A stretch of 64,000 nucleotides of DNA, taken from assembly GCF_032854445.1 (NCBI RefSeq), contig NC_088307.1, positions 28,488,484 to 28,552,483 of the forward strand. The letters run 5' to 3'. The DNA is from Liolophura sinensis. Its lineage: Eukaryota > Mollusca > Polyplacophora > Chitonida > Chitonidae. The notes beneath the pieces were generated by a model. It had not been told where the DNA came from and ran no database searches. It was given only the letters and a program-made list of their open reading frames with translations. Shown here one piece after another: positions 33,601 through 48,166 of the stretch (the stretch's first letter is position 1; each line of letters begins with the position of its first letter). Position numbers and translations under genes: made by a program.

Positions 33601-36600
33601 AAATTTGTAATTAAACAGGTAAAATCTCAGGGGGAAATGTGAAAATATATACGTAATATAAAATGCTTACAAAGCATCATCCAACATTACATCAGATTAC
33701 GTTGTTGCTGCAGAACTCAGCCTTGCTGTGAACAGATCAGGACTGTGTGGTAATGAAACCTCTACAGTAATACCCTCTAACCATAACAACCATGACCTCT
33801 GACCTTGTGGTAAGATAATCCTTGAGATGGCCAGGTCACAGCAACATGAACAATGCGTACCGTAATAGTCCTAACAGTGGCACTCATGAGGTCATCCAAA
33901 CCCCACCCCACACATGGCCACAAAAAAATGCTTTATACTAGCCTGTCAATTTACTGAGAATTTTCATTTTTTAAAATAATTCTTTAAATTGTTAACCAAC
34001 TGATTAATAAATAAAGGAAAACAAATAAAATATAAAAAAAAACAGCTTTATAATATACAGCTAAGACTCATAGTTGTATAATATAATAGCCTGTAGATTT
34101 ACAATATAACATAGTGTTTATATCAACCTGTAGATTAACTGATTGATGTGCATAAAGACACTGAAAGTTGCTCTTTCATCTGTGGAAAGATTGAGGAATT
34201 GAAAAAAATGAAATGGGATAGAGAGAGAGAGAGGGAAAAAGAGAAAGAGAGATAGAGAGAGAAAAAAAGAGAGAGAGAGAAAACAGGTCCAATTTATATA
34301 TGTATGATTTTGTGATCAAAGACATCAGATTACATGTATCTCTAACACTACACGTGTGTTAGTGCTAGATGGCGATACATACTTGTACATGCATGTGGGG
34401 CTTCTGCGACAAGGAGGGTTAGCGAAGATTCAGGAGCCTCCCACCAATGCGGTTGGTGTGAGTTCAAGTCCAGCTCATGCTGACTTCCTCCTCATCTGTA
34501 AGTAGGGGGGTCTGCTAGTAGCCTGCGGATGTTCATGGGGTCCCCCCAGGCTCTGCCCCCACTTCCTCCCACCCTAACGATGCTCCTCATCTGTAAGTGG
34601 GAGGGTCTGCTAGTAGCCTGCGGATGTTCATGGGGTCCCCCCAGGCTCTGCCTCCATTTCCTCCCACCCTAATGATGCTCCTCATCTGTAAGTAGGAGGG
34701 TCTGCTAGTAACCTGCGGATGTTCATGGGGTCCCCCCAGGCTCTGCCTCCATTTCCTCCCACCCTAATGATGGCAGCCGCTGCATAAGTGAAATATTCTT
34801 GGGTACTGCGTAAAACACCACTCAAACAAAAAAAAAAGAGTCATACAGGTTCTACCCTGCTTGGAGACCATCTGTTTCCAAGACCCCCATATTATAAAAA
34901 AAATACATGCATACATGTATGCCTTTATGGATGAAAGTTGCAGTCTTAGTTGATCACGATTTTAACTCATTTCTTCAAAAGATCAACATTATGCTATGTC
35001 AAAAAGTGCTTTTCTGTCGGTAATAATGTGCCATTTTAGGTAGAATATTCAGAGTAAAGGTAACACTCATCCACAGGTAATCAGATTACAATCAGAGGTG
35101 TACAGAGATACCCTTAACACGTCTAAACCTGCGCCTGATCAAACAGCACCCATTAATCCCACCTGTCAATCATAACTCAAAACTAATCCACCATCAGACC
35201 GTGACGCACATTATAAAACATTTACAAAGTGAGGGGCTGAATTCCAGCCCAATGGCACGGATTACAGCATGTGTGATCAAGCATTTTCTTGTATTCAGTC
35301 GCAGAATTGACAAAAACCATTTATGACTGAATAAGCTTAATACCAGTTGTATAATTGCCTAAGACGTGGCAGTGTATGTGATTGGCACTATTCTTCTGTT
35401 ATAATCGTGGTATGGAGACATTTGTAATACACAACACATACCTGCATGAATCCTATTATCTGAGATTAACTTAAATATGACTGTACATATACCATGACCT
35501 ATAATAAAGCTTATATTTTTAAGCCTTCATGTACATGTCTAAACAAGGAACTTTGGTGCCCTCAACCATTCTGGAGTCATTTTGATGCAAGCTTATATAG
35601 GGATATCATCTAGGGGATCAGGTTAAACCATAGGTCATAGGTTGTATGAAAGAAACCCAAAGATGTGCCCAAAACACAGCATGCCCAAAATAACCAAACA
35701 AAAAGGCCTAACAATTTTTCCACCCAACTGAACATACAGAACAAAAATATTCAGTTCTCCAATTCCTGAAAATGGTGAATTTATGACAAGATCGCCATTT
35801 TAATAATACCCAAAAAAGCAAAAAAAAACCTTCAAATTTAGCAAGCTCTCGAATTAGCCAAGTCTGCATTCCAGGAATCATGAGTTCACGTAGGTGTGGA
35901 CAAGACAGGATGGAGCCTCACAAACCAAGGCCACTAAAAGGCTTGATTTTATGGTACAGGTATTTGCTAGACTGACAAGACATCTCGCATCCAGTTGGTT
36001 ATGCTAACTCACTGGCACCGTTAGCAACTACCATAAATTCGCGTCTTATTAGCCGACTTTGTTCACTCACAGGGATTCCAGAAATGCCTACTGTACTTGG
36101 CTTATGAAGAACAAGAACAAGAAAACGGGAGTGCCCACACTAATGTGCATAAAATCTAAATTACAGCACAGTAAATTAATCATAATATCACGGAATGTTT
36201 CATCAACTAATCACCTTGTGGTACTAAACTGGTAAGAAGTATGGCGTGTGAAATTGTATTTTATTAATTATTAACAGAAATTGACCCAGATTTTGATGAT
36301 TTTTACAGAACTGATTGCATTTCTGTACAAAAAAGAACTGATCGCATTTCTGTACAAAAGAGCCTATATCAGGGTGATTAACTGGAGAAACCTTGTCTGA
36401 AATTGTTTTACTGTTTTCCCTTTTTATACAACTATACCATTTTTGCTCCATAAGGCGACTTTATTCGGGTCTCATGCTTAAGGTTATCTCACTTACAAAG
36501 AGACCCCGTTTACATGTACCTGTAAGGTGAAAAATCTCTCAAGTTCCATGTATGTATAACCATATCAAATGTATAAGGCACTGTTACTATAGCAACCAAC

Positions 36601-39600
36601 CACCAGGGGAAGTAGCTCTTACCATAATTCTGATAGCAGCAACACAACGTGATCCATTACAGAATAAGTTGACATATTATGTTTATGATCAACAGTATTT
36701 GTGAACTGATGTGATTTACGAAACGAAGTGAAAGTGAAAAGTGATTTACGAAAAGGTTAATACCTAAAACATGGCACAGTTCCATAATGAATTGAAATAG
36801 TTTTTCTTTCTAGCTTTTCCTGTCAATTTTATCCCACTGTTTTAATTATGCCCAAAATTATTATTGCAATGAATTCATCCAAATCAAGCTACTGACCCTC
36901 AATTTCAAATTGCAGAAATTCCAGCTTGTCAAAAATCTATAATAATAATAATAATAATAATAATCCTCAACTAATGAGTTTTACAATACTTTAATAATTT
37001 AATCTGAAAATACTCAAAAAATACATTAATAAAAAAATAAACTCCGTTTGATATACAATTTTGAATGTGGCTGTAATTTCGCCTTTAAAGGGAGTTCTAT
37101 TCCTCACAGAGGGGTGTTTTGCGGTTTGTTTGGAAAGTCGAAAAATACCTGTTTCATGACCAAAAATAATAATTTCTGATTTTTTAGTTGCTTGCAAAAA
37201 AAAAAATTTTGAGGGGTGACTTTCTTGCTTAAATATATGAAATAAAAAATTGTAGTGATCAACTTACAGTATCTCTCATCATTTTTGTGGCGGCGTTTCT
37301 TCAGACACTTGTAGATGATGATCCCAATGATAGCAAGGAGAGCTAAGCCACCTGTCAGGCACCCAGCCACGATAGCTGGGAGGTTCTTGCTGCTGTCCTC
37401 TTTGCGTGTGGGGGAGGGGCTACCCAAGGCAGGGGAGGCAGGTTCTGTGACATCTGGGGAGGCTGCTACCTGAAGAGCTGGTGAGTGAGGGACAGAGAAG
37501 GACGGTTTCAGCATTTATTTGACTTTTTGGAGTTTGCTTTGCATCACACTTACCATTTAAACTGGGATTAGTTTTGCTGAACTTCCTAAACACATCATTC
37601 CAAGAAATTTTCTCATAGTAAAAGAAGGTCGTCTTAATATGATGTCAAACTGACCAACAGGTGAGATTTAAACAGGTAACCAAACAAACTGAGCAACAGG
37701 TGAGATTTGAACACGTAATCAAACAAACTGACCAACAGGTGAGATTTGAACACGTAATCAAACAAACTGACCAACAGGTGAGATTTGAACAGGTAACCAA
37801 AAAAACTGGACCAACAGGTGAGATTTGAACAGGTAATCAAACAAACTGACCAACAGGTGAGATTTGAACAGGTAACCAAACAAACTGGACCAACAAGTGA
37901 GATTTGAACAGGTAACCAAATAATCTGACCAACAGGGGACATTTGAACATGTCACCAAACAAACTGGACCAACAGGTGAGATTTGAACACGTAATCAAAC
38001 AAACTGACCAACAGGTGAGATTTGAACACGTAATCAAACAAACTGACCAACAGGTGAGATTTGAACAGGTAACCAAAAAAACTGGACCAACAGGTGAGAT
38101 TTGAACAGGTAATCAAACAAACTGACCAACAGGTGAGATTTGAACAGGTAACCAAACAAACTGGACCAACAAGTGAGATTTGAACAGGTAACCAAATAAT
38201 CTGACCAACAGGGGACATTTGAACATGTCACCAAACAAACTGGACCAACAGGTGAGATCTGAACACGTAACCAAACAAACTGACCAACAGGTGAGATTTG
38301 AACATGTAATCAAACAAACTTACCAACAGGTGAGATTTGAACAGGTAACCAAACAAACTGACCAACAGGTGAGATTTAAACAGGTAACCAAACAAACTGG
38401 ACCAACAGGTGAGATTTAAACAGGTAACCAAACAAACTGACCAACAGGTGAGATCTGAACAGGTAACCAAACAAACTGGACCAACAGGTGAGATTTAAAC
38501 AGGTAACCAAACAAACTGGACCAACAGGTGATATTTAAACAGGTAACCAAACAAACTGACCAACAGGTGAGATCTGAACAGGTAACCAAACAAACTGGAC
38601 CAACAGGTGAGATTTAAACAGGTAACCAAACAAACTGACCAACAGGTGAGATTTGAACAGGTAACCAAACAAACTGGACCAACAGGTGAGATTTAAACAG
38701 GTAACCAAACAAACTGGACCAACAGGTGAGATTTAAACAGGTAACCAAACAAACTGACCAACAGGTGAGATTTGAACACATAACCAAACAAACTTGACCA
38801 ACAGGTGAGATTTGAACAGGTAACCAAACAAACTGACCAACAGGTGAGATTTGAACAGGTAACCAAACAAACTGACCAACAGGTGAGATTTGAACACATA
38901 ACCAAACAAACTTGACCAACAGGTGAGATTTGAACAGGTAACCAAACAAACTGACCAACAGGTGAGATTTGAACAGGTAACCAAATAAACTGACCAACAG
39001 AGGACATTTGAACATGTAACCAAACAAACTGACCAACAGGTGAGATTTGAACAGGTAACCAAACAAACTGACCAACAGGTGAGATTTGAACACGTAATCA
39101 AACAAACTGACCAACAGGTGAGATTTGAACAGGAAGCCAAACAAACTGATCAACAGGGGAGACTTGAACACGTAACCAAACAAACTGGACCAACAGGTGA
39201 GATTTGAACACGTAACCAAATAAACTGACCAACAGGTGAGATTTGAGCACGTTACCAAACAAACTGACCAACAGGTGAGATTTGAACACGTAACCAAACA
39301 AACTGGACCAACAGGTGAGATTTGAACAGGTAACCAAACAAACTGGACCAAAAGGTGAGATCTGAACACGTAACCAAACAAACTGACCAACAGGTGAGAT
39401 CTGAACAGGAAGCCAAACAAACTGACCAACAGGTGAGATTTGAACATGTCACCAAACAAACTGGACCAACAGGTGAGATTTAAACAGGTAACCAAACAAA
39501 CTGGACCAACAGGTGAGATCTGAACAGGAAGCCAAACAAACTGACCAACAGGGGACATCTGAACATATAACCAAACAAACTGGACCAGCAGGTGAGATTT

Positions 39601-42600
39601 GAACACGTAACCAAACAAACTGACCAACAGGTGAGATTTGAACACGTAACCAAACAAACTGACCAACAGTTGAGATTGGAACACATAACCAAATAAACTG
39701 GACCAACAGGTAAGATTTGAACATGTAACCAAACAAACCAACAGGTGAGATTTGAACAGGAACCAAACAAACAAACTGGACCAACAGGTGAGATTTGAAC
39801 ACGTAACCAAACAAACTGACCAACAGGTGAGATCTGAACACGTAACCAAACAAACTGACCAACAGGGGACATTTGAACATGTAACCAAACTAACTGGACC
39901 AACAGGTGAGATTTGAACACGTAACCAAACAAACTGATCAACTGATGAGATTTAAACACGTAACCAAACAAACTGGACCAACAGGTGAGATTTGAACAAG
40001 TAACCTAACAAAATAGACCGACTGGTGAGATTTAAACACGTAACCAAACAAAATGGACCAACAGGTGAGATTTGAACAGGTAACCTAACAAAATGAACCG
40101 ACTGGGGAGATTTGAACACGTAACCAAACAAAATGACCCAGCAAAAAATACCCATGGGAATTATATTAGCAAAATTACAGTATCCCAAATCCTCAACCTT
40201 TCAGCATATGAAAGACCAACATACAGTGTGGTTTGTGGACCTTTTCAAACTGATTTTGGAGACCAACATACAGTGTGATTTGTGGACCTTTTCAAACTGA
40301 TTTTGGAGACCAACATACAGTGTGATTTGTGGACCTTTTTAAACTGATTTTGGAGACCAACATACAGTGTGATTTGTGGAACTTTTCAAACTGATTTTGG
40401 AGACAAACATTCAGTGTGATTTGTGGACCTTTTCAAACTGATTTTGGGGACCAACATACAGTGTGATTTGTGGACCTTTTCAAACTGATTTTGGAGACAA
40501 ACATACAGTGTGATTTGTGGACCTTTTCAAACTGATTTTGGAGACAAAGCTGCAGTGGTTGGGCTGGCCAATTTCAGGGCTTCACCAAAAGTATAACCTG
40601 ATCACTCCACATAGAATTATGCTTTAAGAATGTGCCAGAATAAATTCTTGCAAACATGCAAAAAGGTTGAAGAATTATACAGCATCCTTGTTCTAAAACC
40701 CATTGGTGGATTAAAGAGAAAACTCTGAATTAAATGTAACTGTTGGTATTAATTTACTTTTACAAAGTTTAAAATAAACTGCCAAGAAAGACAACAACAA
40801 CAAAGTGGAATTCTTCAAAGATATATTAAGATATGAGTGAATGGTACCATTTACTTAAATAATATTATCACATATGGCAAATTGGCCATACTAGTCATGT
40901 CAAAAGGATAACATGCTGTTGTGTATAGTGTACCTGTTTTGATTACAAGGGAGGTTGTCTCCCCTTCCCCAGCTCCATTCTCCGCCGTCACATTCACCTG
41001 ATAATCTGTGTCACTCTGAAGATTTGCTATCGTCACAGAAATTGTGCTTGGTATTGCACTCACAACTTTAGGATCTGACAAGAAAATCTCAAAAACTAAA
41101 CATTTGAACCAACACAAAATAATAATTACACAGATTAATCCAAAGAATTTTAAAAAAGGGGCAAAAACTGTAATGTCTGTGGGAGCAAAATGGTAATGCC
41201 TAATAGGGCATAAGTGCCCTAAATTGTAACACCTGTGCGGGCAAATGTGGCCAAAATTGTAATGTCTGTGAGGCCAAGATTGTAATGTCTGTAAAGTCAC
41301 ACTTTGTCAAAATTGGAATGCCTGTGAAGGCAAATGTGGCCGAAATTGTAAAACCTGTGAGGCAAATATGGCCAAAATTGTGACGCATGTGAGGCCAAAA
41401 TTGTGACACGTGAGGGCAAACGTCACTGAAATTGTAAAACCTGTTACACCAAGATTTGAATGTATGTGGAGATTTGTCAAAATTACAATGCCCGAGAGAG
41501 CAAATGTGGCCAAAATTGTAACGCCTGTGAGGACAAAATTGTAATGCTTGTTAGGGCAAATGTGGCTGAAATTGTAATGCTTGTGAGGAAGAATGTGGCT
41601 AAAATTGTAACACCTGTGAGACCAAGATTGTAACATCTGTGGAGTCAAATGTGGTGAAAACTGTCACACCTGTGAGGGCAAATGTGGCCAAAATTTTAAT
41701 GCTTGAGAGGCCAACATTGTATCGCCTATGGAGTCAAATATGGCCGGAATTGTAACACCTGTGAGGGCAAATGTGGCCAAAATTGTAACACCAGTGACTG
41801 CAAATGTGGCCAACAATGTAACACCTGTGAGGACAACATTGTAACACCAGTGAGGACAACATTGTAACACCAGTGAGGACAACATTGTAACACCTGTGAG
41901 GACAACACTGTAACACCAGTGAGGGCAAATGTGGCCAACATTGTAACACCTGTGAGGACAACATTGTAACACCTGTGAGAACAACATTGTAACACCAGTG
42001 AGGGCAAATGTGGCCAACATTGTAACACCAGTGAGGGCAAATGTGGCCAACATTGTAACGCCAGTGAGGGCAAATGTGGCCAACATTGTAACACCTGTGA
42101 GGGCACATGTTTAACCTGTGGTTTCATCACTTGTTAAAACCTGCCACTGTATCATTTCATTGTTCCCCAAGGTTACAAGACCAGTCGGCCACTGTCCACA
42201 TGTACTTTTATTTCTGAAAGTTACACTGGGAAGAGTGAAACAGATCCAAGATCTAGAATGAGAGTAGCTGTTAATCTCTCACCTGTGCTTTGGTTGTTCC
42301 CCAGAGGCTGGTATCTAATGACATACTTAACCAACACGCCATTTGTCACACCTGGGGGTAGCCAGGTTAACGAGATGGTGTCAGGTGTGACAGTGTAGGT
42401 CAGGTTTCTTATCGACCCCGCAGCTACAACAGAAGGTTATTCAAAATCCAGGTGAGAAAAAACACTACAGTAAAAAATATAAGCTATTTTTTCATGTAAA
42501 TAAAATATAACATAAATATATTATATGGTGTTTCATATAAATTCAATGTCTATCATTAAATACAGTGTAGAACAGAGTTAACCCAGTCTGCAGGCATACA

Positions 42601-45600
42601 ATTTAATTCTATTTACATTAATAAACATTTTTCTGGTTTCAGTGAATATTTTTGTCAATCTTAATGTTGACTTTAAGGAATTAAGAAGTCAGAGCATGTA
42701 TAAATACCCTGTTCTCTTGTCCTGACTGTCTGTGCCGGACTATACGGACTCTGACCTGGTGTTACCTCAGTGGTGTAAGCTGCTACTCTGATCTCATACG
42801 TAGTGTAGGGCAGTAAGTCTCTGCAATACAAGTATTTATTTATTTATTTGATTGGTGTTTTACGCCATACTCAAGAATATTTCACTTATACGACGGTGGC
42901 CAGCATTACGGTGGGAGGAAACCGGGCACAGCCTGGGGGGAACCTGAAATAGAAGTAGTTATTATCCATTTTTTTGTTTGACTGGACTTTATGCCATAAA
43001 AATATTTCACTTATACGATTACAGCCAGCATTAGGGTGGGAGGAATACGAGCAGAGCCCAGGGAAAACCTGTGACCATCCACTGCCAGACTCTCCCATGG
43101 AAACAATAGGGCATTCAGAGAATCCCACCCGCTTGCCTGCTATAGCAGTTAACTTGACTATGGAATCAGAGAATCCCACCAGCCTGCCTGCTATAGCAGT
43201 TAACTTGACAATGGAATCAGAGAATCCCACCAGCTTGCCTGCTATAGCAGCTAACTTGACAATGGAATCAGAGTATCCCACCAGCCTGCCTGCTATAGCA
43301 GTTAACTTGACAATGGAATCAGAGTATCCCACCAGCTTGCCTGCTATAGCAGTTAACTTGACAATGGAATCAGAGAATCCCACCAGCCTGCCTGCTATAG
43401 CAGTTAACTTGACAATGGAATCAGAGTATCCCACCAGCTTGCCTGCTATAGCAGTTAACTTGACAATGGAATCAGAGTATCCCACCAGCTTGCCTGCTAT
43501 AGCAGTTAACTTGACAATGGAATCAGAGAATCCCACCAGCCTGCCTGCTATAGCAGTTAACTTGACAATGGAATCAGAGTATCCCACCAGCTTGCCTGCT
43601 ATAGCAGTTAACTTGACAATGGAATCAGAGTATCCCACCAGCTTGCCTGCTATAGCAGTTAACTTGACAATGGAATCAGAGTATCCCACCAGCTTGCCTG
43701 CTATAGCAGTTAACTTGACAATGGAATCAGAGAATCCCACCAGCCTGCCTGCTATAGCAGTTAACTTGACAATGGAATCAGAGTATCCCACCAGCTTGCC
43801 TGCTATAGCAGTTAACTTGACAATGGAATCAGAGAATCCCACCAGCCTGCCTGCTATAGCAGTTAACTTGACAATGGAATCAGAGTATCCCACCAGCCTG
43901 CCTGCTATAGCAGTTAACTTGACAATGGAATCAGAGAATCCCACCAGCTTGCCTGCTATAGCAGTTAACTTGACAATGGAATCAGAATAAATAAGATCTG
44001 TGAAGTGTTATGGTTGTAAAGACGTCATTGTTGTGAGTTCGTGCACAAAATTGAGGCAGTGGTCTTTAATACTCAAATTGTGTACTGCATGTGACAATCT
44101 GTGAACAAATCTGTGAACAATTCTGTGAACAAATCTGTGAACAATTCTGTGAACAAATCTGTGAACAATTCTGTGAACAATTCTGTGAATGGCTGAGCAA
44201 ATGTTGAGCTATAATTATACAAAAACTTCATGGTGGGGATGTTCGAGTATCAACTGGTGGGGAGTTGTCTTTGACATGCATATCGCTTCCCATGACTGGT
44301 TATCCGTGTACTATGGATGGCCGCTGTAGCCCTCTGATTGGCTATCCGTGTACCATGGATGGCCAATGTAGCCCTCTGATTGGCTATCCGTGTACTATGG
44401 ATGGCCAATGTAGCCCTCTGATTGGCTATCCGTGTACCATGGATGGCCACTGTAGCCCTCTGATTGGCTATCCGTGTACCATGGATGGCCACTGTAGCCC
44501 TCTGATTGGCTATTCGTGTACTATGGATGGCCACTGTAGCCCTCTGATTGGTTATCCGTGTACTATGGATGGCCACTGTAGCCCTCTGATTGGCTATCCG
44601 TGTACTATGGATGGCCACTGTAGCCCTCTGATTGGCTATCCATGTACCATGGATGGCCACTGTAGCCCTCTGATTGGCTATCCGTGTACCATGGATGGCC
44701 AATGTAGCCCTCTGATTGGCTATCCGTGTACCATGGATGGCCACTGTAGCCCTCTGATTGGCTATCCGTGTACCATGGATGGCCACTGTAGCCCTCTGAT
44801 TGGCTATTCGTGTACTATGGATGGCCACTGTAGCCCTCTGATTGGTTATCCGTGTACTATGGATGGCCACTGTAGCCCTCTGATTGGGTGAGCAAAATAC
44901 TCAGCTGACAACAGTCACTGTCTGCGTGGATGATTTAAACATTCCGTCACAGCATAGGAAGGCTCATGCATGGCTTCCAAAGAGCTCACATGTAGAGACA
45001 CATGAATGCAAAACTTCAACCAGCTCAATACATAATGAAATGAAATTGTGAATTTGGTAATTCACGGTAACTACTATGCACAAATAGCGTCAGCGATGGA
45101 ACATCTCCCTTGGGCTTTATAAGCATGTAAACCTTCAGGTTAAAGCATGCTGTATTTTTTTTAAATACCACCCCTCACACTATGTTTAACACTGATTCCA
45201 ATACACAGCACACTCAGGAATTTGGTAATTTATGGTATTTAATATGCACACACCACATCAACGATGGAATATCCCTCTGTGCTCAACAAATGAGGTACTT
45301 TTATAGATGCACCTTTTGCATTTTGTTTAACACTGATGTTATTACACAATTTGTTTAACACTGATGTTATTACACAATTTGTTTAACACTGATTTTATTA
45401 CACAATTTGTTTAACATTGATTTTATTACAAAATAACTAAGTCAGGAATTCAGTAATTTACAGTATTAAATACATGTACAACCGCATCAATGATGGAACA
45501 CCCCCCTCGTCTTGTGCCCTACATGTCTGCAATCTCTCAGCTCAATATGTGCAGCATTTTTTTATAAGATACAGTGTACCTCCCCCTCCCCAACCCTCTT

Positions 45601-48058
45601 AAAATTTTGTTTCACACTGCTGTCCTGGTTATTTGACACCAACGCTCATGGTACTACATAAGCCTCGCCATGTTATCAGCTTTAACCAATCAGGTCAAAC
45701 TTATTTCTATGACCTGAGGTAACCCCAGTTGTTTCTGCATGTTACTCGAAACCCCGATTGCCTTTTAACTGCATGTGCGTACTGCAGTAAGGTCTTTTCG
45801 GTTGCTCTTGGCCTCATGAAAATTCCTGATGAAAAGTTGATTTTACAGAATTACAGAAAAAAAAAATGGCTGTGGCTTATAGATCTGTTTCAATTCATCT
45901 TAATCCCAATTAAATTTTTTATTGTCTTTTCTATGAAGAGATTTTGGTATAGCACTTTTATACAAACATGTATAAGCCTCCAGACCCAGACAGCGCTGGT
46001 TCAAATCCCAAGATGGTAACTCTCATCACATGTACTTGGAACTATCACAGTATATAATTAAAGACACTGAGATGGCATCTATGTAATGCACAATATGTCC
46101 TGACTAACTGTAACATGTTAGTTACCTGATGGTTGTCTCTAACACTGCCCCGTCTGTGATGTTGACGATGGAGCGAAGACTCTCCCCAGACACTCCATAT
46201 TCCACCAGGTAGCCACTGATTGGGCTGTTACTTTCCTCCGAAGGTACTGGCTGCACAAGTGAGGAATGTACAATCGCTGCATAACAATCCTTAAGGGGTG
46301 AAATTCTTTCTTGTAAATCATGAATGAGAAGCCTATTTTTACAGTGTTAAGATTTCAATAGTTGCACACAGTAAGAGACTAAACTGCATGAAATCCCAAA
46401 ACTAAACTTTCTAAGTTTCAAATCTTATTTATATATCTCCACTGATACCCACAACATAAATCTATACCTCATATAAAAATAAATAAATACATGTTCAGAA
46501 ATACAACACATATATAAATACATGTTCAGAAATAAAACACATATATAAAATACATGTATGAACATTCACATAAAAAATCCACCAAATTTCACTGAAACAC
46601 ATCTTTACCCTCCATGCCACAAGAATTGTCTCCCCTGAGTCTGACCTCGCTGTAATACCTTGTGGAAAGGTAGATGGTGCTGAAAACAGAGAAAATGTCT
46701 TACTTCACAAATGGAGTACTGTATTTAAACTGAAGTTGCAAATGTGACATTTTGCAGAGAAAATAATATTTCTACACTCACACAATTCAACTTAGCAGAC
46801 AAAACCAGTTCTCACAAAATATCAAAATGTTCAGTATGACAATGCTTAGAATAACTCGGAAAAACACAATTTTTGAATTTAAAAAATGACAACAATAAAA
46901 AATTAATTGTTTTATATAAATTTGATAAAAAATTATGAGAATTTCTTGAAAAACCCTATGATATCCAAATGAAACTCACATATGCCCATTTTAGTGAAAA
47001 AAGAAACAAACATACCCTCTGCTGATGTTAAAAATGTGACAGGTTTGCTGACTGGGCCTTCTCCTGCTTCATTCACGGCAGAGATAGTCACGGTGTACAG
47101 TCGCCATGGAAACACACTCTCTGTTATCACCACATCATTGCTCATGACCGAGACTGTAGCTGATTGGTTGATCAAGGAAGGGGAGTCGGACGTATATCTT
47201 ACAATGTAACTCGTGATTGGTCCATTCACCTTTTCTTCCGGGACAGGTTGCCAGGCAACAATCATTTTTCTGGGATTAGTTGAAATTACAGTGAGATTCT
47301 GGGGACTCCCAGTTGGGGCTGAAAACAGAAAACAATTCTATAACAGGTATGAATTTTTGTCCTTTGTACCCAAACGAACTTACGGTTGAATGGTTCAGTG
47401 CTGTTAAATACATGTACTTCATTAAAAATATGTATGTTTTCAAAACCTGACCAACCTTGCACAAAATTTGGGGTTTTGGATGGAATTTTCATATTTATCT
47501 CTCAATGTTAATATCCTAAAAAAGCCCCAGTTATTCATTAGCCAGTTTCATAAAATATAAAATAATAAAAATCAACCCGCCTAAAATATTCCAATAACCT
47601 TGGGTTACTCCCAGAAAAGAATTGTTTCAGGAAGGCCTTTCAGTTCATTAAAATAATCTGTAATGGCAAGTGGTGATTAAGAAAATGGTACAAACCTGCA
47701 TACAGAGTCGTGACCTCGAGAAAGTCGGTGTGGTTCCCCCACACTACGGCCTCCCTCTCCAGGTCTGTGGCTGCTCGCACCTGTATCATGTAAGTGGTGT
47801 GAGGACGGAGGCTCCCGAGGGTGAATTCCTGGAGTGGGACCGATGGGCTTGTGATCACAATTGTCTGAAAATCTTGAGGATGATATGAAGGAATAGCTAA
47901 AAATATCTTTTGAATAAATAAATTAGACTTGTCAGGACTGTTTAGAAACCATCCTCATAAATCGCTTGCATTGCTTTAGTTTTGTTTCTCTGAAAAAATG
48001 AACTCGATCTACCTATTCGGTTTAATGGATTTAAGGAAGTCAAATGAGTCCCCATATC

Positions 48059-48126
<68 letters not shown>

Positions 48127-48129
48127 AAC

Positions 48130-48166
<37 letters not shown>

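Noticed and set aside
38614-39888. A 424-codon minus-strand frame rich in W, C, L and F that looks like a membrane protein
   Set aside because: It follows the ~39-bp array and shifts peptide pattern with each indel. It is repeat translation.
42886-43990. Frames of 338 and 352 codons on opposite strands
   Set aside because: They are translations of the 51-bp array plus SINE edges.
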